Positions 7,792-15,171 of a DNA stretch of 64,000 nucleotides are shown piece by piece (within the stretch, counting starts at the first letter, position 1; every line of letters begins with the position of its first letter). This DNA is from Solimonas marina (GTDB taxonomy: Bacteria; Pseudomonadota; Gammaproteobacteria; Nevskiales; Nevskiaceae): positions 124,001 to 188,000 of the forward strand of contig NZ_JAAVXB010000003.1 of assembly GCF_012241385.1 (NCBI RefSeq), in the 5' to 3' direction. Both the position numbers and the translations under genes were made by a program. Below the pieces are notes generated by a model, which searched no databases, was not told the DNA's origin, and saw nothing but the letters and a program-made list of their open reading frames with translations.

Positions 7792-8787
7792 ATGAAGATT
7801 TCCGACGTTTACGCAGCGCTGAGTCGAGTGGCCGGTCCGCGCATCGCGCTGCTGATGGCGCTGGCCGTGAGCGGGACCGGACCGGTTTGGGCTCAGCAGG
7901 CGTCGTCGTCGGCCGATGTGGCGACCGGCGATGACACGTCCTCGTGCCAGATGTGCGTGCTGTGGAACACACCGGTCGATCCGTTCCGCATTTACGGCAA
8001 CACCTACTACGTCGGCTCGCGTGGGCTCAGCAGCATTCTGGTGGTGACGTCGCAGGGCCTGGTGCTGATCGACGGTGGGCTGCCGGACACGGCCTCGATG
8101 ATTGCGACCAACATCATCGCGCTGGGCTATCCGCTCAGTGCCGTGAAATACATCCTCAACTCGCATGCGCATTACGACCACGCCGGCGGCATCGCCGAAC
8201 TGGCGCGCGAGAGCGGCGCGCGGGTGGTGATGAGCCCCTGGAGCGCCGATGTGTTGCGGCATGGGCACAGCGGCCCGGCGGATCCGCAGTACGGCGCGCT
8301 GCCGTCATTTCCGTCGCTGTCCGTTGTGCAGACGATCGAGGATGATCATGCGATCCAGCTCGGCGACGTGCGCTTTACCGTGCACTACACCGCCGGGCAC
8401 ACGCCCGGCGGTACGAGCTGGACGTGGCGTTCCTGCGAGAACGATCGCTGCGCCGACATGGTGTATGCCGACAGCCTGACGGCGGTGTCGGCGCCGGGCT
8501 TTCGTTTCAGTGCGGCGACGTCGTATCCGCAGGTGCTGAAGGATTTCGAACGCAGCTTCGCGACGATCAGCAAGCTCGACTGCGACATCCTGCTGACGCC
8601 GCACCCGGAAGCGTCGGCGTTCTGGCAGCGCCGCGAGGCGCAACTGGACGGATCGATTGCCAATCCGTACGTCGAGCCGGGGGCCTGCAAGCTCTATGTC
8701 GACATTGCACGCAAGAAGCTGCAGGAGCGGCTGGCGTCCGAACAGGCCCCGCCGCCGGTGGCGGCACCGGGGCCTGTTCAGCACTAG
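7792..8787 (+). CDS. Subclass B3 metallo-beta-lactamase
   Basis: 331 residues with an N-terminal signal peptide ending about VWAQ (34-35), so periplasmic. Zinc ligands of the B3 subclass are all visible: H125, H127, D129 and H130 in NSHAHYDHAGG, H203 in AGHTPGG and H271 in LLTPHPE. ADSLTAVSAPGFRF (226-239) and the C264/C299 pair expected to form the B3 disulfide support the same call. It should hydrolyse penicillins, cephalosporins and probably carbapenems using two Zn2+. No LysR-type AmpR is adjacent; the divergent neighbour is an Rrf2 regulator 161 bp away. Start ATG 7792 gives the signal peptide but has a weak ribosome site. Confidence 0.92.
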   Translation: MKISDVYAALSRVAGPRIALLMALAVSGTGPVWAQQASSSADVATGDDTSSCQMCVLWNTPVDPFRIYGNTYYVGSRGLSSILVVTSQGLVLIDGGLPDTASMIATNIIALGYPLSAVKYILNSHAHYDHAGGIAELARESGARVVMSPWSADVLRHGHSGPADPQYGALPSFPSLSVVQTIEDDHAIQLGDVRFTVHYTAGHTPGGTSWTWRSCENDRCADMVYADSLTAVSAPGFRFSAATSYPQVLKDFERSFATISKLDCDILLTPHPEASAFWQRREAQLDGSIANPYVEPGACKLYVDIARKKLQERLASEQAPPPVAAPGPVQH

Positions 8788-8803
8788 AGAGCTGGCGTCG
8801 GGC

Positions 8804-9310
8804 TCAGCGCCGGCCGAGATAATCCATCTTGCCGATTTCCACGCCGTTGTGGCGCAGGATGTTGTACGTCGTCGTGATGTGGAAATAGAAGTTCGGCAGC
8901 GCGAAGTCGAGCAGGAAGGACTGGCCGACGAACTCCAGCGTGCCGCTACGCAGTTTCAGGCTGATCGGCCGCGTTTCGCTGCCCTCGAACTGTTCCGGCT
9001 TCAGCGTCTGCAGGAACGCCACGGTCTTGTCGACGCGGGCGATCAACTCGGTCAGCGAGCGCTCGACGTCCTCGAAGCTCGGCGGCTCGATGCCGGCCAG
9101 CCGTGCGGCAGCGCCCTTGGCGGCGTCGCTGGCGATGTGCACCTGACGGGCCAACGGCAGCATGTCGACGAACAGGCGGCTGTCGGCCAGCAGGGCGTCA
9201 TCGAATGTGTGCGATTCGGCGTGCGTTGCTCCCTTTTCGAGCAGGCTGCGCAGATTGCCGAGCATGCGCACAAAAACAGGCACCGAAATGTCGTACATCG
9301 AAAGTGTCAT
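8804..9310 (-). CDS. DUF1993 family protein
   Basis: 168 residues, cytoplasmic, all-helical, with no signal peptide. Features shared by DUF1993 proteins are the N-terminal MYDISVPVFVRMLGNL, the DDALLADSRLFVDMLPLARQV stretch and FYFHITTTYNILRHNGVEIGKMDYLG at the C terminus. The conserved histidines recall the DinB/YfiT-like four-helix fold, but function is unknown. It is convergent with the beta-lactamase gene (stops 16 bp apart) and stands alone. Two inverted AAACATGT octamers flank its promoter region (9312-9319, 9369-9376). Confidence 0.82.
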   Translation of the reverse strand: MTLSMYDISVPVFVRMLGNLRSLLEKGATHAESHTFDDALLADSRLFVDMLPLARQVHIASDAAKGAAARLAGIEPPSFEDVERSLTELIARVDKTVAFLQTLKPEQFEGSETRPISLKLRSGTLEFVGQSFLLDFALPNFYFHITTTYNILRHNGVEIGKMDYLGRR

Positions 9311-9311
9311 G

Positions 9312-9376
9312 ACATGTTTCCAGTCGTTTCGAGGGGGACTTCGAGGCTGGCACGGACCATGCTTAATTAAACATGT
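9312..9376. promoter_or_regulatory. Paired inverted octamers upstream of the DUF1993 gene
   Basis: ACATGTTT at 9312-9319, directly before the DUF1993 start, and its exact reverse complement AAACATGT at 9369-9376, next to TTAATTAA. The 49-bp separation is about five helical turns, so a looping or two-site regulator is conceivable. Seen in sequence; function inferred. Confidence 0.3.
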
Positions 9377-9430
9377 GGTTTGTGGTGCCGGGGTCGGGGA
9401 GCATCGTAGCGAACTTCCACGCCCAAGTTA

Positions 9431-9459
9431 TTGACTAACAAGTCAGCCAACTTTATAGT
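9431..9459 (+). promoter_or_regulatory. Sigma-70 promoter of the small RNA
   Basis: TTGACT (9431-9436), 17-bp spacer, TATAGT (9454-9459): each box one base from consensus and spacing ideal. Transcription would begin near 9465-9467. No open reading frame follows, so it drives a non-coding transcript. Confidence 0.8.
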
Positions 9460-9482
9460 GCACTGCAACAAGAGTCGGTAAC

Positions 9483-9514
9483 AAAAAACCCGGTAGGCCG
9501 GGGCGTTACCGGGT
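9483..9514 (-). terminator. Minus-strand terminator overlapping the small RNA's first stem
   Basis: Read on the minus strand the stem ACCCGGTA/TACCGGGT is followed by six T (complement of 9483-9488). It would end the antiporter message about 275 nt after its stop codon. Confidence 0.55.
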
Positions 9515-9558
9515 CTGAACGATCTCCTCCAGAAAGGCCACGCGCCTTTCTCGCAACT

Positions 9559-9588
9559 TGCCCTCCGATCACTGGGGGGCATTTTTTT
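9559..9588 (+). terminator. Intrinsic terminator of the small RNA
   Basis: TGCCCTCC (9559-9566) pairs with GGGGGGCA (9574-9581) through eight pairs including one G-U, loop of 7, then seven T at 9582-9588. Confidence 0.85.
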
Positions 9589-9789
9589 GCCTACCTTCTT
9601 ACCACGGCGCCAAGGCTGCTTTGTCGCATGTCTCTTGGCTTCTCTCTCCCCCAGATTGCCGCGACCACAGTGTTCTGTGTTTGTCGCGGGCCCGAATCTG
9701 TCGCAGCCGTCAGCATGAACGGCTGGTTTCGCGATTGTGTAACAAACGTTCCAGCGATTACAAGCCTGCTGAACGTCGGCTTGCCATGC

Positions 9790-11511
9790 TCAGCTCGGCA
9801 GACGTAGTCCGATCTTGGTGGCGCGGTCACCGTCGACCGTCTTGATGACGAGCTGAATATCGCCGAGCCGCAGGCGATCACCCACCACCGGGTGCGGCAG
9901 ATGTTTGAGCATCAGCTGTGAGACCGTCATCTGTGCCGCGTTCGGCGGTAGCGGCAGGCCGTAGCTTTCGCAGAGCACATCAACGGCGGCGTCGCCGTCG
10001 ATCGTGAATTCACCGAAGAAGCGTCGCGACACCGGCTCGTCCGGCGCGCTGATCGACTCGAAGACACGGTCGAGCACGTCGAGCTGCGCCTGGGCAGCAA
10101 GCAGCGAAACATAGTCGTAGGCCTGCAGATTGCCCCACTCGCGGTAATGCAGCAGCTTGCCATTGCGCGCGATGCAGATCACACGCGAGACGTCCGGGAT
10201 CGGCAGGCTCTTGGGCCGCATGCCGATCAGCTTGCTGTCCGGCGGCACGCGGTAGCTGACGACCTCGTAGCCGCGTTGGCCGGGCAGGTCGATGTCGACG
10301 CGATGCACGCGCACGGCGCGGTTCGGTACGCGCAGGCCCAGCCACTCCGCAACCGGTGCGACCGTCGTGCCCTGGATCAGCAGCGAGACGAGAACGATGA
10401 AGAACGCCACGTTGAAGAACAGCTGCGCGTTTTCGAGCCCTGCCAGCCATGGATAGGTGGCGAGCACGATCGGGACCGAACCGCGCAGGCCGACCCAGGA
10501 GATATACAACTGCTCGCGCCACGGGAAGCGGAAGGGCAGCAGCGCCAGGACCACGGCGGTCGGGCGCGCGACGAGAATCAGCACGGCCGAGATCAACAGG
10601 CCAGGCACGATCACGTCGACCAGCTGATGGGGGGAGGCGAGCAGACCGAGGATGACGAACATGCCGATCTGCGCCATCCAGGCGATGCCGTCATGAAAGC
10701 GACGAATGCTGGCGGCAGCCCGCAGGGACCGGTTGCCAAGGAAAATGCCGGCGAGGTACACGGCGAGAAAGCCGCTGCCGTCGATCAGCGCGGTGACGCC
10801 GAAAATGGTCAGGCCGCCGAACAGCGCCAGCAGCGGATACATCGCATCGCCGAGTCGCAGGCGGTTCAGAGCGCGCATCAGCAGCCAGCCGCCGGCCAGG
10901 CCGCAGGCGCCGCCGGCGATCATCTGCCAGGCAAGCATGCGCAGCGCATCGACGATGCCGAAGCTGTCCGGCGCCTGCAGGTAGGCGATCGTTGCCAGCG
11001 TCAGGAAGATCGCCATCGGATCATTGGTGCCGGACTCGATCTCCAGCGCCGATGCGACGCGTTCGTTGAGTGCGGTGCCGCCGGCGCCCAGCAAGGAAAA
11101 CACGGCGGCGGCGTCGGTCGAGGCGACGATGGAACCGATCAGAAAGCCTTCGGCGGGGCTCAGGCCCAGCAGCCAGGTGCAGAATGCGGCAGTAATCCCG
11201 GCGGTGACGAGCACGCCCACCGTGGCCAGCGACAGTGCCGGCCGCAAGCCGGTTCGGAAGCTGTGCAGATGCGTGCGCAGACCGCCGTCGAACAGCACCA
11301 CCGCCAGCGCCGCGGTGGCCGCAAGATTGGCCAGCGCATAGTTGTGGAACTGGATGCGTCCTGGCCCATCCTCGCCGGCGAGCATGCCGACCACGAGGAA
11401 CACGAACAGCAACGGGATGCCCAGGCGTGGCGTGATGACCGTCGCCAGGATGCTGACGAGGAACAGCAGCGCCGCCAGCAGGATCAGGCCGCTCGAAGTG
11501 TCGAAGTCCAT
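9790..11511 (-). CDS. nhaP2: K+/H+ (or Na+/H+) antiporter, CvrA/NhaP2 type
   Basis: 573 residues. The first 390 or so form a CPA1-type antiporter with about 12-13 membrane segments; ASTDAAAVFSLL and ESGTNDPMAIFL contain the conserved transport aspartates. After this come a cytoplasmic TrkA_C-like domain (about 400-480, with PPDSKLIGMRPKSLPIP) and a CorC/HlyC-like domain to the C terminus (FGEFTIDGDAAVDVLCESYGLPL). This architecture is that of CvrA/NhaP2, which extrudes K+ or Na+ in exchange for protons and adjusts cell volume and pH. Monocistronic; its message may end at 9483. Confidence 0.88.
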   Translation of the reverse strand: MDFDTSSGLILLAALLFLVSILATVITPRLGIPLLFVFLVVGMLAGEDGPGRIQFHNYALANLAATAALAVVLFDGGLRTHLHSFRTGLRPALSLATVGVLVTAGITAAFCTWLLGLSPAEGFLIGSIVASTDAAAVFSLLGAGGTALNERVASALEIESGTNDPMAIFLTLATIAYLQAPDSFGIVDALRMLAWQMIAGGACGLAGGWLLMRALNRLRLGDAMYPLLALFGGLTIFGVTALIDGSGFLAVYLAGIFLGNRSLRAAASIRRFHDGIAWMAQIGMFVILGLLASPHQLVDVIVPGLLISAVLILVARPTAVVLALLPFRFPWREQLYISWVGLRGSVPIVLATYPWLAGLENAQLFFNVAFFIVLVSLLIQGTTVAPVAEWLGLRVPNRAVRVHRVDIDLPGQRGYEVVSYRVPPDSKLIGMRPKSLPIPDVSRVICIARNGKLLHYREWGNLQAYDYVSLLAAQAQLDVLDRVFESISAPDEPVSRRFFGEFTIDGDAAVDVLCESYGLPLPPNAAQMTVSQLMLKHLPHPVVGDRLRLGDIQLVIKTVDGDRATKIGLRLPS

Positions 11512-11636
11512 TGCGCTTAGTGTACGCAGCCGGCGTGCCGCCCCGCGTGCGCCGCGTCACGCCGGGCGCTTGCCGGGCAGGCCCGCGGTGTCGCTATACT
11601 GGCCCCATAAAACGATAAATCGGTGAGGAGCTGCGA

Positions 11637-12125
11637 GTGGAAACCAAGGGCCACGATCAGGTTTTCTTCGTCAATTTCGGCATGGTCATGGCCGTGCTGT
11701 TCGGCATCTTTTTCGTCTGCATCATCGCTGCGCGATGGCTGGATCGGGGCGACGAACATGATGAGCCAGGTGCCAAAGCGCGCCTCGAAGCGCGCATCGC
11801 GCCGGTGGGCCAGGTCGTCACCGATCCTTCGGTGCTGGTCAAGATGGCGGCGCAGACGCAGACCTCGCGTCCGGCGATGACCGGCGAGCAGGTCTACTCC
11901 AAGGTTTGCACCGGCTGCCATGCCGCCGGCGTGCTCGGTGCGCCCAAAGTCGGCGACAAGGCGGCCTGGTCCGAGCGTCTCAAGGCTCAGGACGGCGTCG
12001 ACGGCCTGCTGAAGAAGGCCGAGTCCGGCCTCAACGCGATGCCGCCGCGCGGTGGCGATGCCAGCCTCAGCGACGACGAGCTCAAGGGCGCGATCGAATA
12101 CATGCTCAAGCAGACCGGGCTGTAG
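11637..12125 (+). CDS. Membrane-anchored cytochrome c5-type protein
   Basis: 162 residues: one membrane segment (about 13-33, FGMVMAVLFGIFFVCIIAA) then a linker and a single-haem cytochrome c domain with CTGCH as haem-attachment motif and NAMPPRGG supplying the distal methionine, as in cytochrome c5/c555 proteins. It would carry electrons on the periplasmic side, for instance towards a terminal oxidase. The start is GTG at 11637 with GAGGAG at 11625-11630. A TATACT box at 11595-11600 is a likely -10. Immediately downstream lies the control region of the TorF-like porin. Confidence 0.9.
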   Translation: METKGHDQVFFVNFGMVMAVLFGIFFVCIIAARWLDRGDEHDEPGAKARLEARIAPVGQVVTDPSVLVKMAAQTQTSRPAMTGEQVYSKVCTGCHAAGVLGAPKVGDKAAWSERLKAQDGVDGLLKKAESGLNAMPPRGGDASLSDDELKGAIEYMLKQTGL

Positions 12126-12142
12126 CGTCAGCGGCCAATTTC

Positions 12143-12159
12143 CGCACCAAAAGAGTGCG
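12143..12159. promoter_or_regulatory. NtrC-type binding site upstream of the TorF-like porin
   Basis: GCAC-CAAAAGA-GTGC with flanking C/G, very close to the enterobacterial NtrC consensus TGCACCAAAATGGTGCA (arms GCAC/GTGC, 7-bp centre). It lies about 133 bp before the -24 GG of the sigma-54 promoter, a normal enhancer distance. Confidence 0.65.
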
Positions 12160-12291
12160 TCGATTTGCCGGAATCGCGCTTCTTCCCGGGGGCTCGCGGC
12201 GATTTCCACCGCCTTTCTCGCACGCGTAGCGAGGGAGAAGTGAAACCTTTGACAGTAAGGGTAATTCAGGATTGACGCTGCGGCAGGGTCG

Positions 12292-12307
12292 TGGCACGGG
12301 CTTTGCT
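12292..12307 (+). promoter_or_regulatory. Sigma-54 promoter of the TorF-like porin
   Basis: TGGCACG-GGCT-TTGCT, an exact match to the -24/-12 consensus, with the invariant GG and GC separated by 10 bp. Transcription would start near 12317 and give a 55-nt leader before ATG 12372. Confidence 0.85.
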
Positions 12308-12371
12308 GGATCGCTGCGGGGCCGCGGGCAACGGTGCCCGCGGAACATAAACCACTTGGGAAGATTAAAGA

Positions 12372-13121
12372 ATGGAACTTAAGCGTTCAGTGCTGGGTGC
12401 CGTGCTGGTCGGCGCCGCGGCGTTTTCGGGCAACGCGTTCGCCGGCGTGACGGGCAATGTCGGCGGTGTCAGCGAATACGTTTTCCGTGGCATCGAGCAG
12501 GGCGACGGCGGCGACGCTGCAATTCAAGGTGGCCTCGACTATTCGGCCGATTCGGGCTTCTACGTCGGCCTGTGGGGCTCCAACATCGATTGGGGTCCGG
12601 GCCATGTCGAAACCGACATCTACGCGGGTTTTGCGGGCTCCGCCGGTGATGTGAGCTACGACATCGGTGCGCTGTACTACTACTATCCGGAGGAAGACGA
12701 AAACGACTTCAGCCCGTCGGCCAACACGATCGAAGGCCACGTCAAGCTCGGCTACGGTCCGATGAGCTTCACGGTCTATTACTCGCCGAAGTACTTCGGT
12801 GCGGAAAAGGCCAGTGGCAGCGACATCTCCGAGGTTTATCTGAACCTCGCCGGCAGCTTCCCGATCACCGAGTCCGTGTCGCTCGACGCCGCGGTCGGCT
12901 ACACCAAGCTGTCGGATGACTTCTTTGGCGACGGCCCGAACGGCGTCTGCAAGGCGTCGAACACGAGCTGCGATTCCAAGGACGACTATCTCGACTACAG
13001 CGTTGGCGTGAGCAAGACGATCGACGACACCCTGAGCGCGAGCTTCTCGGTGGTCGGCACGGACTTCTCCGGCGACAAGCCGAAGTTCCTGATCGGCCTG
13101 AAGAAGAGCTTCGACATCTAA
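12372..13121 (+). CDS. TorF family putative porin
   Basis: 249 residues: signal peptide of 24 residues ending GNAFA, then a beta-rich chain with alternating aromatic residues and a terminal SFDI strand. GVTGNVGGVSEYVFRGIEQGDG (start of the mature chain) and GLDYSADSGFYVGLWGSNID are hallmark stretches of the TIGR02001/TorF-like family of outer-membrane proteins. It should form a small channel for a nitrogenous or other small solute; none is proven. The sigma-54 promoter and NtrC-type site upstream, and glnK-amtB 2 kb away under the same control, argue for a role in nitrogen supply. Two cysteines (CKASNTSC) may form a loop disulfide. Confidence 0.85.
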   Translation: MELKRSVLGAVLVGAAAFSGNAFAGVTGNVGGVSEYVFRGIEQGDGGDAAIQGGLDYSADSGFYVGLWGSNIDWGPGHVETDIYAGFAGSAGDVSYDIGALYYYYPEEDENDFSPSANTIEGHVKLGYGPMSFTVYYSPKYFGAEKASGSDISEVYLNLAGSFPITESVSLDAAVGYTKLSDDFFGDGPNGVCKASNTSCDSKDDYLDYSVGVSKTIDDTLSASFSVVGTDFSGDKPKFLIGLKKSFDI

Positions 13122-13146
13122 GTTCCCGCGGCAGATGTCGATGTGC

Positions 13147-13174
13147 AAAAAGGGCTGCTTCGGCAGCCCTTTTT
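13147..13174. terminator. Bidirectional terminator between porin and comM
   Basis: AAAAAGGGCTGC (13147-13158), TTCG loop, GCAGCCCTTTTT (13163-13174): 12 perfect pairs with a T run on both strands, between two convergent genes. Confidence 0.93.
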
Positions 13175-13204
13175 CGTGCGCCGCGCTCGGCGTTGTCGGA
13201 CCGC

Positions 13205-14725
13205 TCAGCTGCCGCCCTGCGGGAGCGACGCCTGGCGGTAGCGCAGCGCCTCGCCGATTTCGACTGCGCCAACTGCGGGTGCGTTGGCGAGATCGGCCAG
13301 CGTGCGGGCGACACGCAGCACGCGGTGATAGCCGCGTGCCGACAGGGCCAGGCGCTGCATCGCGGCATCGAGCAACTGCAATCCTTCATCGTTGGGCATG
13401 GCCAGCCGCTCAAGCTCACGCGTGCCGAGCTGCGCATTGGGGCGGCCCTGCCGTTCGAGTTGCCGATGACGTGCAGCAACGACGCGCGCACGCACGGTTG
13501 CGCTCGATTCGCCGGTGGCCGGGCCCGCGCGACCGCTGAGCTGTGCCGGCGCGACGCGTGGTACGAACAGCTGCAGATCGATGCGGTCGAGCAATGGCCC
13601 CGAAATTCGCGCGCGATAGCGGGCGACCTGATCCGGGGTGCAACGACACTGTCCGGCGATGTCGCCAAGATGGCCGCACGGGCAGGGATTCATCGCCGCA
13701 ATCAACTGGAAACGCGCCGGAAAATCCGCCTGCCGGGCGGCTCGCGAGATCGTGATCGTGCCGGTTTCCAGCGGCTCGCGCAGTACCTCGAGCACCCGGC
13801 GGTCGAATTCCGGCAACTCATCGAGAAACAACACCCCGTGATGCGCCAAGGTGATTTCGCCCGGCTTCGGATGGGTGCCGCCACCGACCAATGCAACGCC
13901 GGATGCTGTGTGGTGCGGGGCACGGAACGGGCGTTGCGCCCAGTGCTTCGGATCGAAGCCACCGCCGATGGAGGCGACTGCGGCGATTTCCAGCGCCTCG
14001 TCGTCGCGCAGCGGCGGCAGGATGCCGGGCAGGCGCCGCGCCAGCATCGACTTGCCACCCCCCGGCGGGCCAATCAGCAGCAGCGAATGGCCCCCGGCGG
14101 CCGCGATTTCCAGAGCGCGCCTTGCCAATGCCTGCCCCCGTACGTCGGCAAGATCGTCGACTTCAGCGCTCGTGGCGGTGCTCACCGGCGTCGGCGCATC
14201 GAGCGCATGGAGCGTATTGCCGTGCAGCGTGGCGCAGAGGCCGCCGAGCGTGTCGGCAACGTGGACCGGGCAGTTCGTGGCCAGCGCCGCTTCCGCATGA
14301 TTGGTCGTCGGTACCAGCAGGCCGCGGCCGGCCTGGCCGGCCTGCAGCGCTGCGGGCAGGACGCCACGCACCGGGCGCAGCTCGCCGGACAGCGACAGTT
14401 CGCCAAGGATCTCCAGCGACGACAGGGCGTCGACGGGAATTTGCTGCGAGGCCGCGAGGATGCCGAGTGCGATGGCCAGATCGAAGCGCGAGCCATCCTT
14501 GGGCAGGTCGGCCGGCGCCAGATTGCAGGTGATGCGCTGGATGGGGAAGCGATAGCCGCTGTTGGCAATGGCGGCGCGAACGCGATCCTTGGCCTCGCGG
14601 ACCGAGGCTTCCGGCAGGCCGACGATGTTCAGGCCTGGCAGGCCCGGCGCCAGATGCACCTCGACCGTCACCAGATCGGCGGCGAGTCCGTTCTGCGCGC
14701 GGGACAGGACGATGGCGAGCGACAT
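13205..14725 (-). CDS. comM: YifB/ComM family Mg-chelatase-like AAA+ ATPase
   Basis: 506 residues, full length for the family. N-terminal ChlI-like domain (1-170), then AAA+ core with Walker A GPPGGGKSMLARRLPGILPP and Walker B GVLFLDELPEF, an arginine-finger region and the C-terminal Mg-chelatase segment containing SARGYHRVLRVARTLADL. ComM is a hexameric helicase that extends branch migration of incoming DNA during natural transformation. The gene is convergent with the porin and follows ubiK on the same strand with a 71-bp gap. Whether this organism is competent cannot be told from the window. Confidence 0.93.
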   Translation of the reverse strand: MSLAIVLSRAQNGLAADLVTVEVHLAPGLPGLNIVGLPEASVREAKDRVRAAIANSGYRFPIQRITCNLAPADLPKDGSRFDLAIALGILAASQQIPVDALSSLEILGELSLSGELRPVRGVLPAALQAGQAGRGLLVPTTNHAEAALATNCPVHVADTLGGLCATLHGNTLHALDAPTPVSTATSAEVDDLADVRGQALARRALEIAAAGGHSLLLIGPPGGGKSMLARRLPGILPPLRDDEALEIAAVASIGGGFDPKHWAQRPFRAPHHTASGVALVGGGTHPKPGEITLAHHGVLFLDELPEFDRRVLEVLREPLETGTITISRAARQADFPARFQLIAAMNPCPCGHLGDIAGQCRCTPDQVARYRARISGPLLDRIDLQLFVPRVAPAQLSGRAGPATGESSATVRARVVAARHRQLERQGRPNAQLGTRELERLAMPNDEGLQLLDAAMQRLALSARGYHRVLRVARTLADLANAPAVGAVEIGEALRYRQASLPQGGS

Positions 14726-14796
14726 GCCCGCATCCTAGGCAGTCCGGTGCCGATGTTTTGTGCGCCGTGTCGCAGTTTGGCGAAATGCGGCCGCGT

Positions 14797-15057
14797 TCAG
14801 GCGTCTTTTTCGGCGCTGTCGTGCTGCGCCTCGAGCTGCTTCAGGCGCTTTTCCAGCGCGGCGAGCTTCTTTTGGGTGCGGGCCAGCAGTTCGGCCTGCA
14901 CATCGAAGCGCTCGCGTGAGACCAGCTCCCATTTTTCGAGGTTGGCGCGCAGCACGGCGCGAAAATTGTCCTCGAGTTCACTGCGCAAGCCGCGCAGGCC
15001 CGGCGGCAGGATCTTCGTCAACGTGGCGGCGAGATCTTCGATGCGGCGTGCGTCCAT
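14797..15057 (-). CDS. ubiK: Ubiquinone biosynthesis accessory factor UbiK (YqiC/BMFP family)
   Basis: 86 residues, typical of the family. An amphipathic N-terminal half (MDARRIEDLAATLTKILPP) followed by a C-terminal coiled coil (LLARTQKKLAALEKRLKQLEAQ) that trimerises. UbiK helps the late hydroxylation and methylation steps of ubiquinone synthesis together with UbiJ in the Ubi metabolon. ATG 15057 is preferred over the adjacent TTG. The gene lies between comM and the nitrogen-regulated glnK promoter, and is divergent from glnK. Confidence 0.88.
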   Translation of the reverse strand: MDARRIEDLAATLTKILPPGLRGLRSELEDNFRAVLRANLEKWELVSRERFDVQAELLARTQKKLAALEKRLKQLEAQHDSAEKDA

Positions 15058-15115
15058 CAAATGGGTTCCGAAAGTCGATGAAACGATTATGCCGCCTTTG
15101 CTTCATGGCGGCATA

Positions 15116-15132
15116 TGCACCAAGTTTGTGCA
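15116..15132. promoter_or_regulatory. NtrC-type binding site upstream of glnK-amtB
   Basis: TGCACCAAGTTTGTGCA: a perfect TGCAC-N7-GTGCA palindrome, 14 of 17 bases identical to TGCACCAAAATGGTGCA. It ends 40 bp before the -24 GG of the sigma-54 promoter. Confidence 0.75.
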
Positions 15133-15171
15133 TGACAGGGAGTTCATTTAAGGGTTTGACTGTCATTTTGC

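Larger units (their letters stand above)
9465..9588 (+). ncRNA. Candidate small RNA, about 124 nt
   Basis: Lies between a near-consensus promoter and an intrinsic terminator. Three stems: ACCCGGTA/TACCGGGT (9488-9495, 9507-9514), AGAAAGGC/GCCTTTCT (9531-9538, 9544-9551) and the terminator stem (9559-9581). An unpaired segment at 9515-9530 ends in CTCCTCC, complementary to Shine-Dalgarno sequences and a plausible target-pairing seed. CGGTAAC (9476-9482) can pair with GTTACCG (9505-9511) instead of the first stem, so two folds compete. Hfq-type features (U-rich 3' tail, exposed seed) fit a trans-acting regulator. I do not recognise a named family; targets unknown. Confidence 0.7.
9311..9789. 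other. 479-bp intergenic stretch with small-RNA gene and hairpins
   Basis: No protein gene is credible here. From left to right: the DUF1993 upstream region with inverted AAACATGT octamers and TTAATTAA, a sigma-70 promoter at 9431-9459, a structured transcript to 9588 with an intrinsic terminator, then a further hairpin at 9659-9689 (CCGCGAC/GTCGCGG enclosing CACAG/CTGTG) and the 3' side of the antiporter gene. Confidence 0.7.

Noticed and set aside
13193-15151. Plus-strand 652-codon open frame
   Set aside because: Runs antisense to comM and ubiK; amino-acid make-up is that of an Arg/Gly/Gln-rich shadow frame. comM has full family motifs.
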